A stretch of DNA of 64,000 bases from G963677085 sp963677085 (GCA_963677085.2 CAXXFH010000001.1:124001-188000), one strand, 5' to 3'. Positions 32,746 to 41,715 are shown, numbered from the stretch's first letter. Notes: generated by a model not told the origin, from the letters alone. Numbers and translations are program-made.

Positions 32746-33390
32746 ATGAACGATAATCCCTACCAATCACCTGCTGCAGCCGATCTACCGATTAGCGGCG
32801 AGGCAACGCAACGCGATCAGCAAGAGACACCGCCGGGTGACCTCCCGTTGCTGGCCCGGGACCTGGATTTGGTCGTAATGCACCGTCGGCTGGAATTGCC
32901 CGCGGTGTGTCTGAAAAGCGGGCGACCGGTAGAGGGCAAGCGTTTACGGAAAAAGGTTTTTTGGGTATCGCCAACACTCCTCGTCATTCTCTTCTTGTTA
33001 ACTGGCCCATTCTTACTACTTCTCATTCTTATTGTAGGCAGAACGGGAACGCGCGAATACATCACAATCCCTGTCGAAGCGAAGTGGCTCAAAAAGCGGC
33101 GTCGCGTCATTCTGACGGCGTGGGGCGGCGTTTTGGCGGCCGTGGGTCTGCCGATCGCCTACCTCTGGATTTCAGAGGCGGTCGGCGGCGAGGTCCTTCC
33201 CAGCGATATCGGAATTGTCGTTCTTCTGTTTTCGCTTGTGCTAGCCCTCGGCAGCATTATCTACGGCTTTGTCACCTCGAATCTGTTTTCCATCAAACGC
33301 ATCAAGGGTGACTATATATGGCTCAACGGGGCTGGTTACGCCTATCTCAAGCTGCTGCCGCACTGGCCTGCCGACGCGAAGGTCAAGTGA
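32746..33390 (+). CDS. NPYxSP-motif membrane protein, paralogue 1
   Basis: A 214-residue protein of unknown function and the first of three tandem paralogues. It starts MNDNPYQSP, a motif at the N-terminus of many planctomycete membrane proteins. It then has a shared block 'LVVMHRRLELPAVCLKSGRP' (Cys in a V-C-x-K-S context), an Arg/Lys-rich stretch, about four hydrophobic segments between residues 85 and 185, and a conserved end 'IKRIKGDYIWLNGAGYAYLKLLPHWP'. The shared C-terminal block follows the last membrane segment and is probably a small cytoplasmic domain. ATG 32746 is chosen because all three copies begin at this motif. Paralogue 2 follows 92 bases later. Confidence 0.7.
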   Translation: MNDNPYQSPAAADLPISGEATQRDQQETPPGDLPLLARDLDLVVMHRRLELPAVCLKSGRPVEGKRLRKKVFWVSPTLLVILFLLTGPFLLLLILIVGRTGTREYITIPVEAKWLKKRRRVILTAWGGVLAAVGLPIAYLWISEAVGGEVLPSDIGIVVLLFSLVLALGSIIYGFVTSNLFSIKRIKGDYIWLNGAGYAYLKLLPHWPADAKVK

Positions 33391-33411
33391 GTGCCCTGAT
33401 AACACGGGGCA

Positions 33412-33442
33412 GCAGGGCCGCCAACCAAAACGGTGCTACCGC
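33412..33442 (+). repeat. GCAGGGCCGCCAACC repeat, copy 1
   Basis: A 31-nt string beginning GCAGGGCCGCCAACC and ending CGGTGCTACCGC recurs at 38718-38747 with one A fewer in its A-run. It contains a small hairpin CGGT-GCT-ACCG. It lies between paralogues 1 and 2. Confidence 0.6.
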
Positions 33443-33482
33443 GGGGTGAAGAATCAGGCTATCCGGCAGGTACTTACCAACG

Positions 33483-34100
33483 ATGGACGACAACCCATTC
33501 GCTTCGCCGCAAACGTGTGATCTGCTGAGCCCGTCGGCTTCGCAAACCGCCGAGTTGCCGTCGCTTGCCCGCGACGGGAAGTTGCTCGTGATGCATCGGC
33601 GGACGGAGTTGCCGCCGGTTTGTGTCAAGAGTGCGCAGCCCGCCGAGGGCAGGCGTATCCGGAAGAAGCTCTTTTGGGTTCATCCGGTTACGATCGTATT
33701 TCTGATCATCCTCCTGTCACCCCTAATCTGTGGCGTAGTGTTGCTGTTTTCGAAAGGCGTTACCCGCGAGTTCATCGAAATTCCGTTGTCAGGTGAGTGG
33801 CACCGCCGCCGGCGCCGCGGGCTTGTCTTCCTATGGAGCGGCTTCATCAGTGCGGCTGTCGTTATATTCGTCCTTGTGGCCGGGAGTGAGCTACTCGCCC
33901 GGCTAGCCTCATTTTACATCGTCCTTCTGACCATCTTGATTTGGATTCCCCTTACTTTGGGATGCATTTTTTACGGTGGCAATGCCTCACATCTCCTTGT
34001 CATTAAACGTATCAAAGGCGATTACGTCTGGCTGGAAGGTGCGTGCGACACGTATCTTGATCTATTGCCGTCTTGGCCGGTTGATGTAAAGGTTGGCTGA
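33483..34100 (+). CDS. NPYxSP-motif membrane protein, paralogue 2
   Basis: A 205-residue protein, the second tandem copy, beginning MDDNPFASP. It shares the blocks 'LVMHRRTELPPVCVKSAQPA', 'RIRKKLFWVHP' and the C-terminal 'IKRIKGDYVWLEGACDTYLDLLPSWP' with its neighbours. Hydrophobic segments occupy about 68-90, 110-135 and 140-165. 'REFIEIPLSGEWHRRRRRG' between segments is conserved in copies 1 and 3. No catalytic motif is evident and the function is unknown. Its similarity to copy 3 is greater than to copy 1, which suggests a more recent duplication. Confidence 0.7.
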   Translation: MDDNPFASPQTCDLLSPSASQTAELPSLARDGKLLVMHRRTELPPVCVKSAQPAEGRRIRKKLFWVHPVTIVFLIILLSPLICGVVLLFSKGVTREFIEIPLSGEWHRRRRRGLVFLWSGFISAAVVIFVLVAGSELLARLASFYIVLLTILIWIPLTLGCIFYGGNASHLLVIKRIKGDYVWLEGACDTYLDLLPSWPVDVKVG

Positions 34101-34208
34101 GTTCACTGTCGGAGTGCGGGGACTATGTTGGCATGGTTGCACGGGTATGTTACGCACGAATCGAAGATTGCCAAAGCACCGATCCAGCAAACAGTTGTTC
34201 AACCAAGC

Positions 34209-34879
34209 ATGGACGACAACCCATTCGCTTCGCCGCAAACCTGCGATCTGTTAAACACGTCGGCATCGCAAGCCGGGGAGCTACCGTTGCTTGCTCGCGA
34301 CGGGGAATTGATCGTGATGCACAGGCGGACGGAGTTGCCGCTGGTGTGCGTGAAGAGCGGCCTGCCTGCCGAGGGTAAGCGAATCCGCGTGAAACTTTTT
34401 TTGGTTTCTCCGGTCGAAAATCTTTCCGAGATAGTTTTTCTCATACTACTGGTCTGGAGTATCGGCCGGTTGGTTAATGGATATCCGTTTGTCGTTCTGA
34501 CGTTAATGCTTTTCTGGCTTTGTCTTTGGGTTCGCAAAGTTATTGTCCGCGAGTTCATTGACATTCCGCTTTCAATCAAATGGCGGCGAAGACTCCGGAT
34601 AGGTTCTGTAGTCAGCTGGGGAGGTATAATTGTGCTGCTCAGTGAGCCATATCTTTTCGACGCCGTTGGAAAGGCGGCTGACCAGATGGGGCTTAACGCC
34701 TTCCTTTGCGCCGCATTCGTTTCGCTGTTCTTACCGGGAATGTGCATTTTTTGGGTGCATACGCTTCTCACCTCGTTGCCATCAAACGCATCCAGGGTGA
34801 CTACGTCTGGCTGGAAGGTGCGCGCGAACCCTATCTTGAACTATTGCCGCCCTGGCCGGTCGATGCGAAGGTCGACTGA
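34209..34879 (+). pseudogene. NPYxSP-motif membrane protein, paralogue 3, frameshifted
   Basis: The frame starts at ATG 34209 (MDDNPFASPQTCDLL) and matches paralogues 1 and 2 as far as 'MCIF' at about 34748. After the T6 run at 34747-34752 the conserved C-terminus (ASHLVAIKRIQGDYVWLEGA, then PYLELLPPWPVDAKVD) continues in the -1 frame and stops at 34877-34879. The uncorrected frame reads unrelated residues to 34892. One missing T would explain it. It may be a real inactivating deletion, a sequencing error in the homopolymer, or, less likely, slippage. An in-frame extension upstream to 34125 is not shared by the paralogues. Confidence 0.65.
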
Positions 34880-34944
34880 GTGCACGGTTTGACGTAGGGG
34901 GCCATGCGTGTGTGGTTACGGGGGCGTGTTCGCTGGGTATTCAG

Positions 34945-34973
34945 CATGCCCGCGCGAGCGTGAGCATGGCACC
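34945..34973. repeat. 79-bp repeat family, half copy E
   Basis: A right-half unit only: CATGCCCGCG, loop CGAG, then CGTGAGCATGGCACC. It lies between the third paralogue and the nuclease-family gene. Confidence 0.45.
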
Positions 34974-35161
34974 CGAGCGTGTAGCGGAACGTGCGAGTTT
35001 TTTCCCGACGAAATGCCAGTTGCCGTAGAATGAGCGGAAAAAACGCCTTGCCGGCACCGTTTCCACTCCCCTTTCCGCCCGCGCCGCCAAAGGACTATAA
35101 TGGAGGAGTTGAAGGAACGTCCTGTTTTCTCCCGTCGCGTCTCGTGTGCGAGGATACGCCG

Positions 35162-35569
35162 ATGCCCGTCCCCATGGAACTTTCGCGTATTATTATCAGC
35201 GAAATCAACGACCAGCAGGTGATTTACCTGAAGGAAATCAACGGGGAACGAACGTTTCCGATCCTGATTGGCATTTTCGAGGCCACCAGCATCGACCGTC
35301 GTGTGAAAGGGTATCCGTCGCCGCGGCCGCTGACCCACGACCTGATCGTCAGCGTGGTCGACAGCCTCGGCGGCGAACTGCAAGACGTGCTGATCAGCGA
35401 GCTGAAGGAACACACCTACTTCGCCCGGCTTCGTGTGCGCCGCGACGGCGAGGTCATGGAAATCGACGCCCGGCCGTCCGACGCCATCGCTGTGGCCGTC
35501 ACGTGCGAACCGCACCTGCCGATCTACGTTAACGAAGACGTGCTCAACGACGTGCTGGGCGAGCAGTAG
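35162..35569 (+). CDS. Bifunctional nuclease family (BFN, DUF151) protein
   Basis: A 135-residue protein of the BFN/DUF151 family, whose plant members show RNase and DNase activity while bacterial roles are unclear. Family features are visible: 'VIYLKEINGERTFPILIGIFEATSI' at the N-terminus, the 'RPLTHDLI' segment and the C-terminal 'RPSDAIAVAV' signature. ATG 35162 (MPVPMELSRIIISE) is selected because the family fold starts here and GAGG lies about 9 bases upstream; an in-frame extension to 34991 is Pro-rich and non-conserved. It converges with the aspartokinase gene, leaving 10 bases between stops. Confidence 0.92.
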   Translation: MPVPMELSRIIISEINDQQVIYLKEINGERTFPILIGIFEATSIDRRVKGYPSPRPLTHDLIVSVVDSLGGELQDVLISELKEHTYFARLRVRRDGEVMEIDARPSDAIAVAVTCEPHLPIYVNEDVLNDVLGEQ

Positions 35570-35579
35570 GAAAAGTCGT

Positions 35580-37355
35580 CTATCCCATCGCGTCGGCAAA
35601 TTCTTCGCGGAGCACCTTCATGGCCTGCTCGCCGTGTTTTCCGTCGACGACCACGTTGACGCGAACCTCGCTCGTGCTGATCATACCGACGTTGATTCCC
35701 GCGGCCGACAACGACTGGAACATTCGCCGGGCGACGCCCGTGTGACTGCGAATACCCACGCCAAACACGGAAAGCTTGGCGACGTCGGGTGCGCTGGCCG
35801 GTTGAGAACATCCCAACTCCTTGGCCAACGAACTGGTCACCTCGATCGCCTTTTCGAGATCGCCCTGCGGCATCGTAAAGGTGATGTTGGCGTGTCCCTG
35901 GCGACTGTTGCTTTGCACGATCATGTCGACATTGATTCCCGCAGCGGCAATCTCCTCGAACAGCCGCGCGGCCAAGCCGGGTGCGTCGGGCAACCCGACA
36001 ACCGTAACCCGGGCTTGGGAGCCGTCGAGCGTGATGTCGTCGATGATCAAATCTTCCATGCGTTCCATGCGCGAGACGACTGCCGCCGCGTCGCGTGGTT
36101 TATCTGCGCCCGTGGAGCCTTCGCCGTCGCCCGTATCGGCCCGTTCGTTCTGCAAAGCAAAGGCCTCGTGGACCGTGCGCAGCGCCTTTTGAGCATCCGG
36201 CCGACTGACGAGCACCGCGATTTTAATTTCGCTGGTGCTGATCATCTCGATGTTGACTTGTTGGTCGGACAATGCGCGGAACATGGTTTCGGCTACGCCC
36301 GTCTGTCGTGCCATCCCCAGCCCGACCACGGAGATTTTCGACACGTCGTCGCTGTGGTTGAAACCTTCGGCTCCCAACTCGGCGACGGCCTCTTCGACCG
36401 CGGTCAATGTGGTCGGCAAATCGTCGCGGAACACGGTAAACGAAATGTCGGCGTGGCCATCTTCGGCCACGTTCTGCACGATCATGTCCATGGCGACGTT
36501 GCGGTCGGAAATTTTCGTGAACAGCGTAGCCGCAGCACCTGGGCGATCGGGAACTCCCAAGACCGTTACCCGCGCTTCGTTTTGTACCTTGGCCGCCCCG
36601 CACACGCCGACGTCGTGCGACTCCGGTTCCTCGGTGATCATCGTGCCCGGCATATCGGCGAAGCTACTGCGCACATGAACCGGTACCGCGAACTTCTTGG
36701 CGAACTCGATCGCCCGGTTGTGCATCACTCCGGCGCCGGAACTGGCCAGTTCGAGCATTTCGTCGTAGCTGATTCGCCTGGTGCGCCGCGCCTCGGGCAC
36801 TACCCGTGGATCGGTCGTGTAGACGCCGTCGACATCGGTGTAGATTTCACAGGCAGTGGCATTGAGCACGGCGGCCAACGCTACAGCAGTTGTGTCGCTG
36901 CCGCCACGCCCCAGCGTGGTAATGTTGCCTGCTTCGTCGATACCCTGGAAGCCGGCCGCGATGACGATTTTGCCGTCGTTCAGTGCGCTGGTGATGCGAT
37001 CGGCCGAGATCGACCGGATACGTGCCTTGGTGTGAATGCTGTCGGTAACGATGCCGATCTGAGCACCCGTCATACTGATAGCCTGGTAGCCCAGTGAGTG
37101 GATCGCCATGGCCATCAGGGCTACGCTCACTTGCTCGCCAGTCGACAGCAGCATGTCCATCTCGCGAGCCGGGGGCGTGTCGGTGATTTGCTGGGCCAAA
37201 TCGACGAGTACGTCGGTGTTTTTGCCCATGGCACTAACGACCATCACGACCTGATGGCCTTCCATTTGCGCACGAATTGCTTTACGTGCCGCGGCCAAAA
37301 TCTTCTGGCTGTCGGCAACACTCGTGCCACCGAATTTCTGAACGATAATCGACAT
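35580..37355 (-). CDS. lysC: Aspartate kinase with four ACT domains
   Basis: A 591-residue enzyme that phosphorylates aspartate, the first step towards Lys, Thr and Met. The N-terminal amino-acid kinase domain (about 1-245) begins KFGGTSVAD and contains GRGGSDTTA and the TDVDGVYTTDPR segment. It is followed by one ACT pair (about 262-412), a low-complexity acidic linker (about 412-440), and a second ACT pair (about 448-590). Most aspartokinases have two ACT domains and about 400-460 residues; a four-ACT form is known from cyanobacteria. 'MISTSEIKI' and 'MISTSEVRV', one in each pair, show internal duplication. It is the last gene of a minus-strand hom, apgM-like, lysC group. Confidence 0.96.
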   Translation of the reverse strand: MSIIVQKFGGTSVADSQKILAAARKAIRAQMEGHQVVMVVSAMGKNTDVLVDLAQQITDTPPAREMDMLLSTGEQVSVALMAMAIHSLGYQAISMTGAQIGIVTDSIHTKARIRSISADRITSALNDGKIVIAAGFQGIDEAGNITTLGRGGSDTTAVALAAVLNATACEIYTDVDGVYTTDPRVVPEARRTRRISYDEMLELASSGAGVMHNRAIEFAKKFAVPVHVRSSFADMPGTMITEEPESHDVGVCGAAKVQNEARVTVLGVPDRPGAAATLFTKISDRNVAMDMIVQNVAEDGHADISFTVFRDDLPTTLTAVEEAVAELGAEGFNHSDDVSKISVVGLGMARQTGVAETMFRALSDQQVNIEMISTSEIKIAVLVSRPDAQKALRTVHEAFALQNERADTGDGEGSTGADKPRDAAAVVSRMERMEDLIIDDITLDGSQARVTVVGLPDAPGLAARLFEEIAAAGINVDMIVQSNSRQGHANITFTMPQGDLEKAIEVTSSLAKELGCSQPASAPDVAKLSVFGVGIRSHTGVARRMFQSLSAAGINVGMISTSEVRVNVVVDGKHGEQAMKVLREEFADAMG

Positions 37356-37478
37356 GGGAGGGGGAGAGCTAGGGGTTGGGAGTGGGAAGTCAAGGCGTGG
37401 TCGCTTCAGCGATCATGGCCACCGCACGCCGGAAACACGGCGCGATTGGAATACTGTGTCGCCTATTTGCTACGTCGC

Positions 37479-38678
37479 TTATTTCAAAAAGAACTCCATC
37501 AGGCGATAGCCTTCCTCGAACGCCTGCGAAGATCGATTGGCGGTTGGATCGTCGTACGTCGTCGCCGAATCGGCCGCGATTCCGCTACCGGCAATAGTCC
37601 ACGGAACGTAGCCATGGGCATGTGTCTTCGTTCGCAGCAGGGTGGGGTGGTCGGGCGTTACCAGGATGCGATACTCGCCGTACGATTTCAAGGCTTCATG
37701 CACAGGGCCGACAATGTGACGATCGATTTGCTCCAGCGCCGCGACCTTTTCGGTCGTGTTGCCTTCGTGCGAGGCCTCGTCGGTCGCTTCAACGTGGACA
37801 AACACCAAATCGACGTCGGCCAGCGCTTCCACAGCGTAGCGCCCCTTGGCAGCGTAGTCGGTGTCGATGTAGCCGGTAGCTCCAGGCACCTCGATACGTT
37901 GCCAGCCGATCAACGTGGCCAGTCCTCGCAAAAGATCGACCGCCGTAATCATCGCTCCTCGCAAGCCATAACGCTGTTCGAACGACTGCAACTGTGGTGT
38001 GCTACCTAAGCCCCAGAGCCACACATTGGTTGCCGGAAGCTTGCCTTGCTGGCGTCGGGTGATGTTTACCGGATGCTCGGCAAACAGGGCAACGCTGTCG
38101 CTCATCAGTTGCGTCAGCAGGTCGCTGCCAGGTCCACGGGGATAGTCGTTCAGCACCGAGTTGTCGGTCAGGTCGTGTGGCGGTGTGGTGCGGGTGTCGG
38201 GCGAAAACGGTGCCGGTTTATCTTGCGCCCGATAAACCAGCAGGTTCCGGTAGCTTACGCCGGGAAAGAACTCCAAGCGGTCGCCGCCCAGGTTTTCTTG
38301 GGCCGATCCGATCAACGCGGCGGCTTCTTCGGTGGAGATGTGTCCGGCCGTAAAGTCGCGCATCACCTGGTCTTCGATGGTCACCAAATTGCATCGCACG
38401 GCCCAATCGTCGGCGCCCAAAGCGATCCCTTGCGCGGCCGCCTCGAGCGGTGCGCGGCCGGTGAAATGCTCCAACGGGTTGTAACCCAGCACGCTCAGGT
38501 TTGCCACATCGGACCCTGCCGGCAAGCGGTCGGGCACATTCGACGAACGGCCAACGATGCCCGACGCTGCGACGGCGTCCATGGCCGGCACATTGGCCGC
38601 TTCCAGCGGCGTGCGGCCCTGGAGAGCATCCTGCGGTTCGTCGGCACAGCCGTCGGGAATGATGATAGCGTATTTCAT
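37479..38678 (-). CDS. ApgM-like phosphotransferase, probable homoserine kinase
   Basis: A 399-residue alkaline-phosphatase-superfamily protein related to archaeal-type 2,3-bisphosphoglycerate-independent phosphoglycerate mutase. Metal-site motifs: IIPDGCAD near the N-terminus, SDVANLSVLGY with the candidate phospho-serine, HVEATDEASH, and TPDHPT near the end. Between homoserine dehydrogenase and aspartokinase genes it is better read as the 'proposed homoserine kinase' branch of this family, which supplies the step missing when classical ThrB is absent. No GHMP-type thrB or thrC is in the window. The product would be O-phosphohomoserine for threonine synthesis. A glycolytic mutase role is the alternative. 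Confidence 0.85.
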   Translation of the reverse strand: MKYAIIIPDGCADEPQDALQGRTPLEAANVPAMDAVAASGIVGRSSNVPDRLPAGSDVANLSVLGYNPLEHFTGRAPLEAAAQGIALGADDWAVRCNLVTIEDQVMRDFTAGHISTEEAAALIGSAQENLGGDRLEFFPGVSYRNLLVYRAQDKPAPFSPDTRTTPPHDLTDNSVLNDYPRGPGSDLLTQLMSDSVALFAEHPVNITRRQQGKLPATNVWLWGLGSTPQLQSFEQRYGLRGAMITAVDLLRGLATLIGWQRIEVPGATGYIDTDYAAKGRYAVEALADVDLVFVHVEATDEASHEGNTTEKVAALEQIDRHIVGPVHEALKSYGEYRILVTPDHPTLLRTKTHAHGYVPWTIAGSGIAADSATTYDDPTANRSSQAFEEGYRLMEFFLK

Positions 38679-38717
38679 GGCGTTGCGATTCTCGTGGCGG
38701 CTGGCGTACTCAGGGCG

Positions 38718-38747
38718 GCAGGGCCGCCAACCAAACGGTGCTACCGC
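38718..38747 (+). repeat. GCAGGGCCGCCAACC repeat, copy 2
   Basis: A 30-nt match to 33412-33442. Upstream bases extend it to a hairpin GGCGGC-AGG-GCCGCC (38714-38728). It lies between hom and the ApgM-like gene. Confidence 0.6.
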
Positions 38748-38763
38748 ACCCAGTCAGGAACCC

Positions 38764-38778
38764 GCTCCCGTTGGTCGC
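38764..38778 (-). repeat. GACCAACGGGAGC repeat core
   Basis: The minus strand reads GCGACCAACGGGAGC, the core shared with 43-58, 12191-12216 and 61821-61840. It follows directly after the previous repeat. Confidence 0.45.
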
Positions 38779-38853
38779 TAATCTTTGTCAGAAGTCAACG
38801 ATCTTTGAGGTTAGTAGTTCAAAGGATGGCCGCGTGCAATCCGCTCGGCGCCG

Positions 38854-40155
38854 TTAGTTTCTTACCCGCATCCGGATGATCTCCGAATGAACGCACGGCA
38901 AACCCGCGATAGATTCCAAGGCCGCATCGACAGCCCCGGCGGATGCGACGTGTGTCATGATGACCAGGGGCACCACGCCGTCGACCTTCTCCTCCGTTTC
39001 GTGCTGAATCAACGAGGCGATGGAAATTTTCTCGCGGCCCAAGATACCGGCGATGTCCGCCATCACACCGGGTCGATCGTCAACCCGAAAGCGAAGGTAG
39101 TATTGTCCAGGCACTTTGGCCGGGTCGCGGGCGTAGACCGATACCGGTCGGTTTTCGGACCATAGTTCGAGCGTGTCAAAGGTAATGGCCATTCGCCCAA
39201 CCACCGTATCGATCAGGTCGGCCACCACGGCCGAGGCGGTCGGCATCTGGCCGGCGCCGAGCCCTTGGAAGAACACCTGTCCCACGGTGTCGCCCACCAC
39301 GCGAACCGCGTTGAACGCACCGCGAACTTCCGCCAGCGGTGTGCCATGGCGAACCAAGGTGGGCGAAACGTGCAACTCCAGGCCCTCGGTCACCAGGTTG
39401 GCCACGGCCAGCAGCTTAATGCTATAGCCCAGTTCCGAAGCGTATTGCATGTCGGCTACGTCGACCGTGTCGATACCGCTGCGGGGGATGTCGCGCCAAT
39501 CAACTCGTGCTCCGAACGCCAAATGTGCAAGGATGGCCAGTTTCTGCGCTGCGTCGCTGCCGTTGACGTCGAGCGTTGGATCAGACTCGGCGTAACCAAG
39601 CCGCTGAGCCTCGGCCACCACTTCTTGGTAGTCGGTGCCGTGTTCCTCCATTTGCGAGAGGATGAAGTTGCACGTGCCGTTGAGAATAGCCTGGATCGAC
39701 TCGATCTGGTTGGCGGTCAGGCACTCGCTGATCGCCGCGATAATTGGAATACCGCCGGCCACCGAAGCCTCGAAGGCAATCAAACGACCCAACTGACGCG
39801 CTCGGTCGAACAATTCCGGACCGTGCGCGGCCAGCAACGCCTTGTTGGCGGTTACCACATTCTTGCCGCTTTCTAGGAGCTTGAGCATAATCGTTCGGGC
39901 AGGCTCCACCCCCCCGATTAATTGCACGACGGTTTCAATTTCCTCGTCACCGAGGATCGTCTCAAGGTCGTCGCTGAGAAGTCCGGCCGGGATGGCCACA
40001 TCCTTCCGCGGCGCGAGGTTCTTGTCGACAACCCGCACCAGCTCAACCTTTCGACCGGCATGGCGGGCAATGCGATCCTGTTTTTCGAGCAACAAGCGGG
40101 CCACGCCCGTGCCAATCGTCCCTAAGCCGATCAGACCTACTTTGGCTGTTTTCAT
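38854..40155 (-). CDS. hom: Homoserine dehydrogenase
   Basis: A 433-residue enzyme that reduces aspartate semialdehyde to homoserine. The NAD(P)-binding motif GLIGLGTIGTG starts at residue 7. The catalytic region includes 'VTANKALLAAHG', 'FEASVAGGIPII' and the family signature around 'ADPTLDV'-like 'SDPTLDVNGSDAAQKLAILA'. A C-terminal ACT domain (about 350-430) should mediate feedback control. ATG 40155 (MKTAKVGLIG) fits the usual length; in-frame ATGs at 40182 and 40236 give extensions without conservation. It is the first gene of the minus-strand cluster with the ApgM-like kinase and aspartokinase, consistent with a threonine pathway operon, though gaps of about 120-175 bases leave room for internal promoters. 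Confidence 0.96.
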   Translation of the reverse strand: MKTAKVGLIGLGTIGTGVARLLLEKQDRIARHAGRKVELVRVVDKNLAPRKDVAIPAGLLSDDLETILGDEEIETVVQLIGGVEPARTIMLKLLESGKNVVTANKALLAAHGPELFDRARQLGRLIAFEASVAGGIPIIAAISECLTANQIESIQAILNGTCNFILSQMEEHGTDYQEVVAEAQRLGYAESDPTLDVNGSDAAQKLAILAHLAFGARVDWRDIPRSGIDTVDVADMQYASELGYSIKLLAVANLVTEGLELHVSPTLVRHGTPLAEVRGAFNAVRVVGDTVGQVFFQGLGAGQMPTASAVVADLIDTVVGRMAITFDTLELWSENRPVSVYARDPAKVPGQYYLRFRVDDRPGVMADIAGILGREKISIASLIQHETEEKVDGVVPLVIMTHVASAGAVDAALESIAGLPCVHSEIIRMRVRN

Positions 40156-40620
40156 CGCAAAACCGCGTTCTTCGGTGTTCATGTGGCAGAAAAGCGGTTT
40201 TGGCACCGCCGTGCGGAAAACCGGCCTCCCGGGCATAAGCGGGGCGTAGACCGATAACAGGGGGTAGCTTGAGAATCTCTTATCGTAGGATCTACCGCTT
40301 TGCCTGTAAAGCGTCTTCGTAAACCGACCGCTTGGTGTTTACAAGCTGTTACATCGACAGCCTTGGGTTACATAAACCTGCCTCGGCGGGAACGAACGAT
40401 CCCGTAATCTGTACTGGTTGCAGAAGCCGATCGAATTGCCATACTGGGGGTTTGCCGATTGGAAGGGGGACGAATCTAATTGGCGAGCCTGTGGATTCGG
40501 CGACCGGGGAGGGCGAAAACGCAAAGCGACGGCTTCTCCCAGAATTCGCTGGTTCAACAACCCACGAACATCCGATGGCGTCCGACACCCTTTTTTGTAA
40601 GCAAAGCGCAAGGAACCTCC
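40156..40620. other. Divergent promoter region hom / M42 peptidase
   Basis: These 465 bases must hold divergent promoters for hom and the peptidase. I see only short inverted repeats, for example GGTAG (40263-40267) with CTACC (40292-40296), and no recognisable SAM, lysine or threonine leader element. Confidence 0.4.
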
Positions 40621-41682
40621 ATGGAAGATAAAGCTCTGCAGTTCTTTAAAACGGCCCTAGAAACACCAAGCCCTTCGGGATACGAGAGTCCGATTCAGGA
40701 AGTGGTTCGCCAATACGTGGCCGATTTCGCCGACGACGTGCGAACCGACGTCCACGGCAACGTTATTGTCGCGCGAAATCCCGATGCCAACTTCCGCATT
40801 ATGTTGGCCGGCCATTGCGACCAGATCGGCCTCATTGTTCAGCATGTCGATGACAATGGTTTTGTTTATGTCCAGCAGATCGGTGGCTGGGACATCCAAA
40901 TGCTGATTGGTCAACGCATGAAGGTTTGGACCCAGCAGGGCCCGCTCTTCGGTGTTATCGCCCGAAAACCAATCCACCTGCTCACCGACGAGGAGCGCAA
41001 GACGGTGCCCAAGATGAAGGACCTTTGGCTCGACGTCGGGGCAGCAAACAAGGAAGAGGCCGAAAAACTTGTGCGGATTGGCGACGCAGTGACGGTGGAG
41101 CTTGGCTTCAACACGATGCAGAACAACTTGGCCGTTTCGCCTGCGATGGACGACAAGGCCGGAATGTGGGTGGTGATCGAGGCCTTGCGGCGGGTGGATA
41201 AATCCAAGCTGAAGTGTGGTTTATTCGCTGTTTCCACCGTTCAGGAGGAAGTCGGGTTGCGTGGGGCTAGGACCAGTGCGTTCGGGGTGGATCCCCACGT
41301 TGGAGTGGCAGTCGATGTAACCCACGCCACCGATTGTCCCACGATCGAAAAGAAAGAAGAGGGCGACATCAAGTTGGGCAAAGGGCCCGTGGTCTACCGA
41401 GGCCCCAACATGAACCCGAAAGTCGTCGAACTGCTGGTGGCGGCCGCCACCGATAATAAGATTGACTTCCAATTGGCCGCCTCCGGTCGGCCACCGGGGA
41501 CCGACGCCAACGCGATCCAGATCAGCCGTGCGGGGGTAGCCGCGGGCTTGGTAAGCATCCCCAACCGTTACATGCACAGCCCCGTGGAGATGATTTCGCT
41601 GGACGACCTCGACAAGGCGGCCGATTTGCTCGCCCGATTCGTCGAAGCCATCGACCCGGCCACCGACAGCTTCATCCCTTGA
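40621..41682 (+). CDS. M42-family metallo-aminopeptidase
   Basis: A 353-residue cytosolic dinuclear-metal aminopeptidase of the M42 (TET/FrvX, 'endoglucanase M') family. Expected ligands are visible: H and D in AGHCDQIG, the bridging Asp in SPAMDDKAG, the catalytic Glu pair in VQEEVGLRG, Asp in AVDVTHATD and the late His in NRYMHSPVE. Enzymes of this family usually assemble into tetrahedral dodecamers and degrade peptides; older cellulase annotations are mistaken. ATG 40621 has AAGGAA about 6 bases upstream; an in-frame extension to 40480 is rejected. It precedes the chaperonin cluster, but a link is not evident. Confidence 0.95.
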   Translation: MEDKALQFFKTALETPSPSGYESPIQEVVRQYVADFADDVRTDVHGNVIVARNPDANFRIMLAGHCDQIGLIVQHVDDNGFVYVQQIGGWDIQMLIGQRMKVWTQQGPLFGVIARKPIHLLTDEERKTVPKMKDLWLDVGAANKEEAEKLVRIGDAVTVELGFNTMQNNLAVSPAMDDKAGMWVVIEALRRVDKSKLKCGLFAVSTVQEEVGLRGARTSAFGVDPHVGVAVDVTHATDCPTIEKKEEGDIKLGKGPVVYRGPNMNPKVVELLVAAATDNKIDFQLAASGRPPGTDANAIQISRAGVAAGLVSIPNRYMHSPVEMISLDDLDKAADLLARFVEAIDPATDSFIP

Positions 41683-41715
41683 TTCGCAGCTAATGCTGCG
41701 TCAAACCTACAAAAG

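Noticed and set aside
35433..37097. 554-codon open frame antisense to the aspartokinase gene
   Set aside because: It is a GC-driven shadow of lysC; it has no domain motifs or ribosome-binding site, while the opposite strand encodes a complete enzyme.
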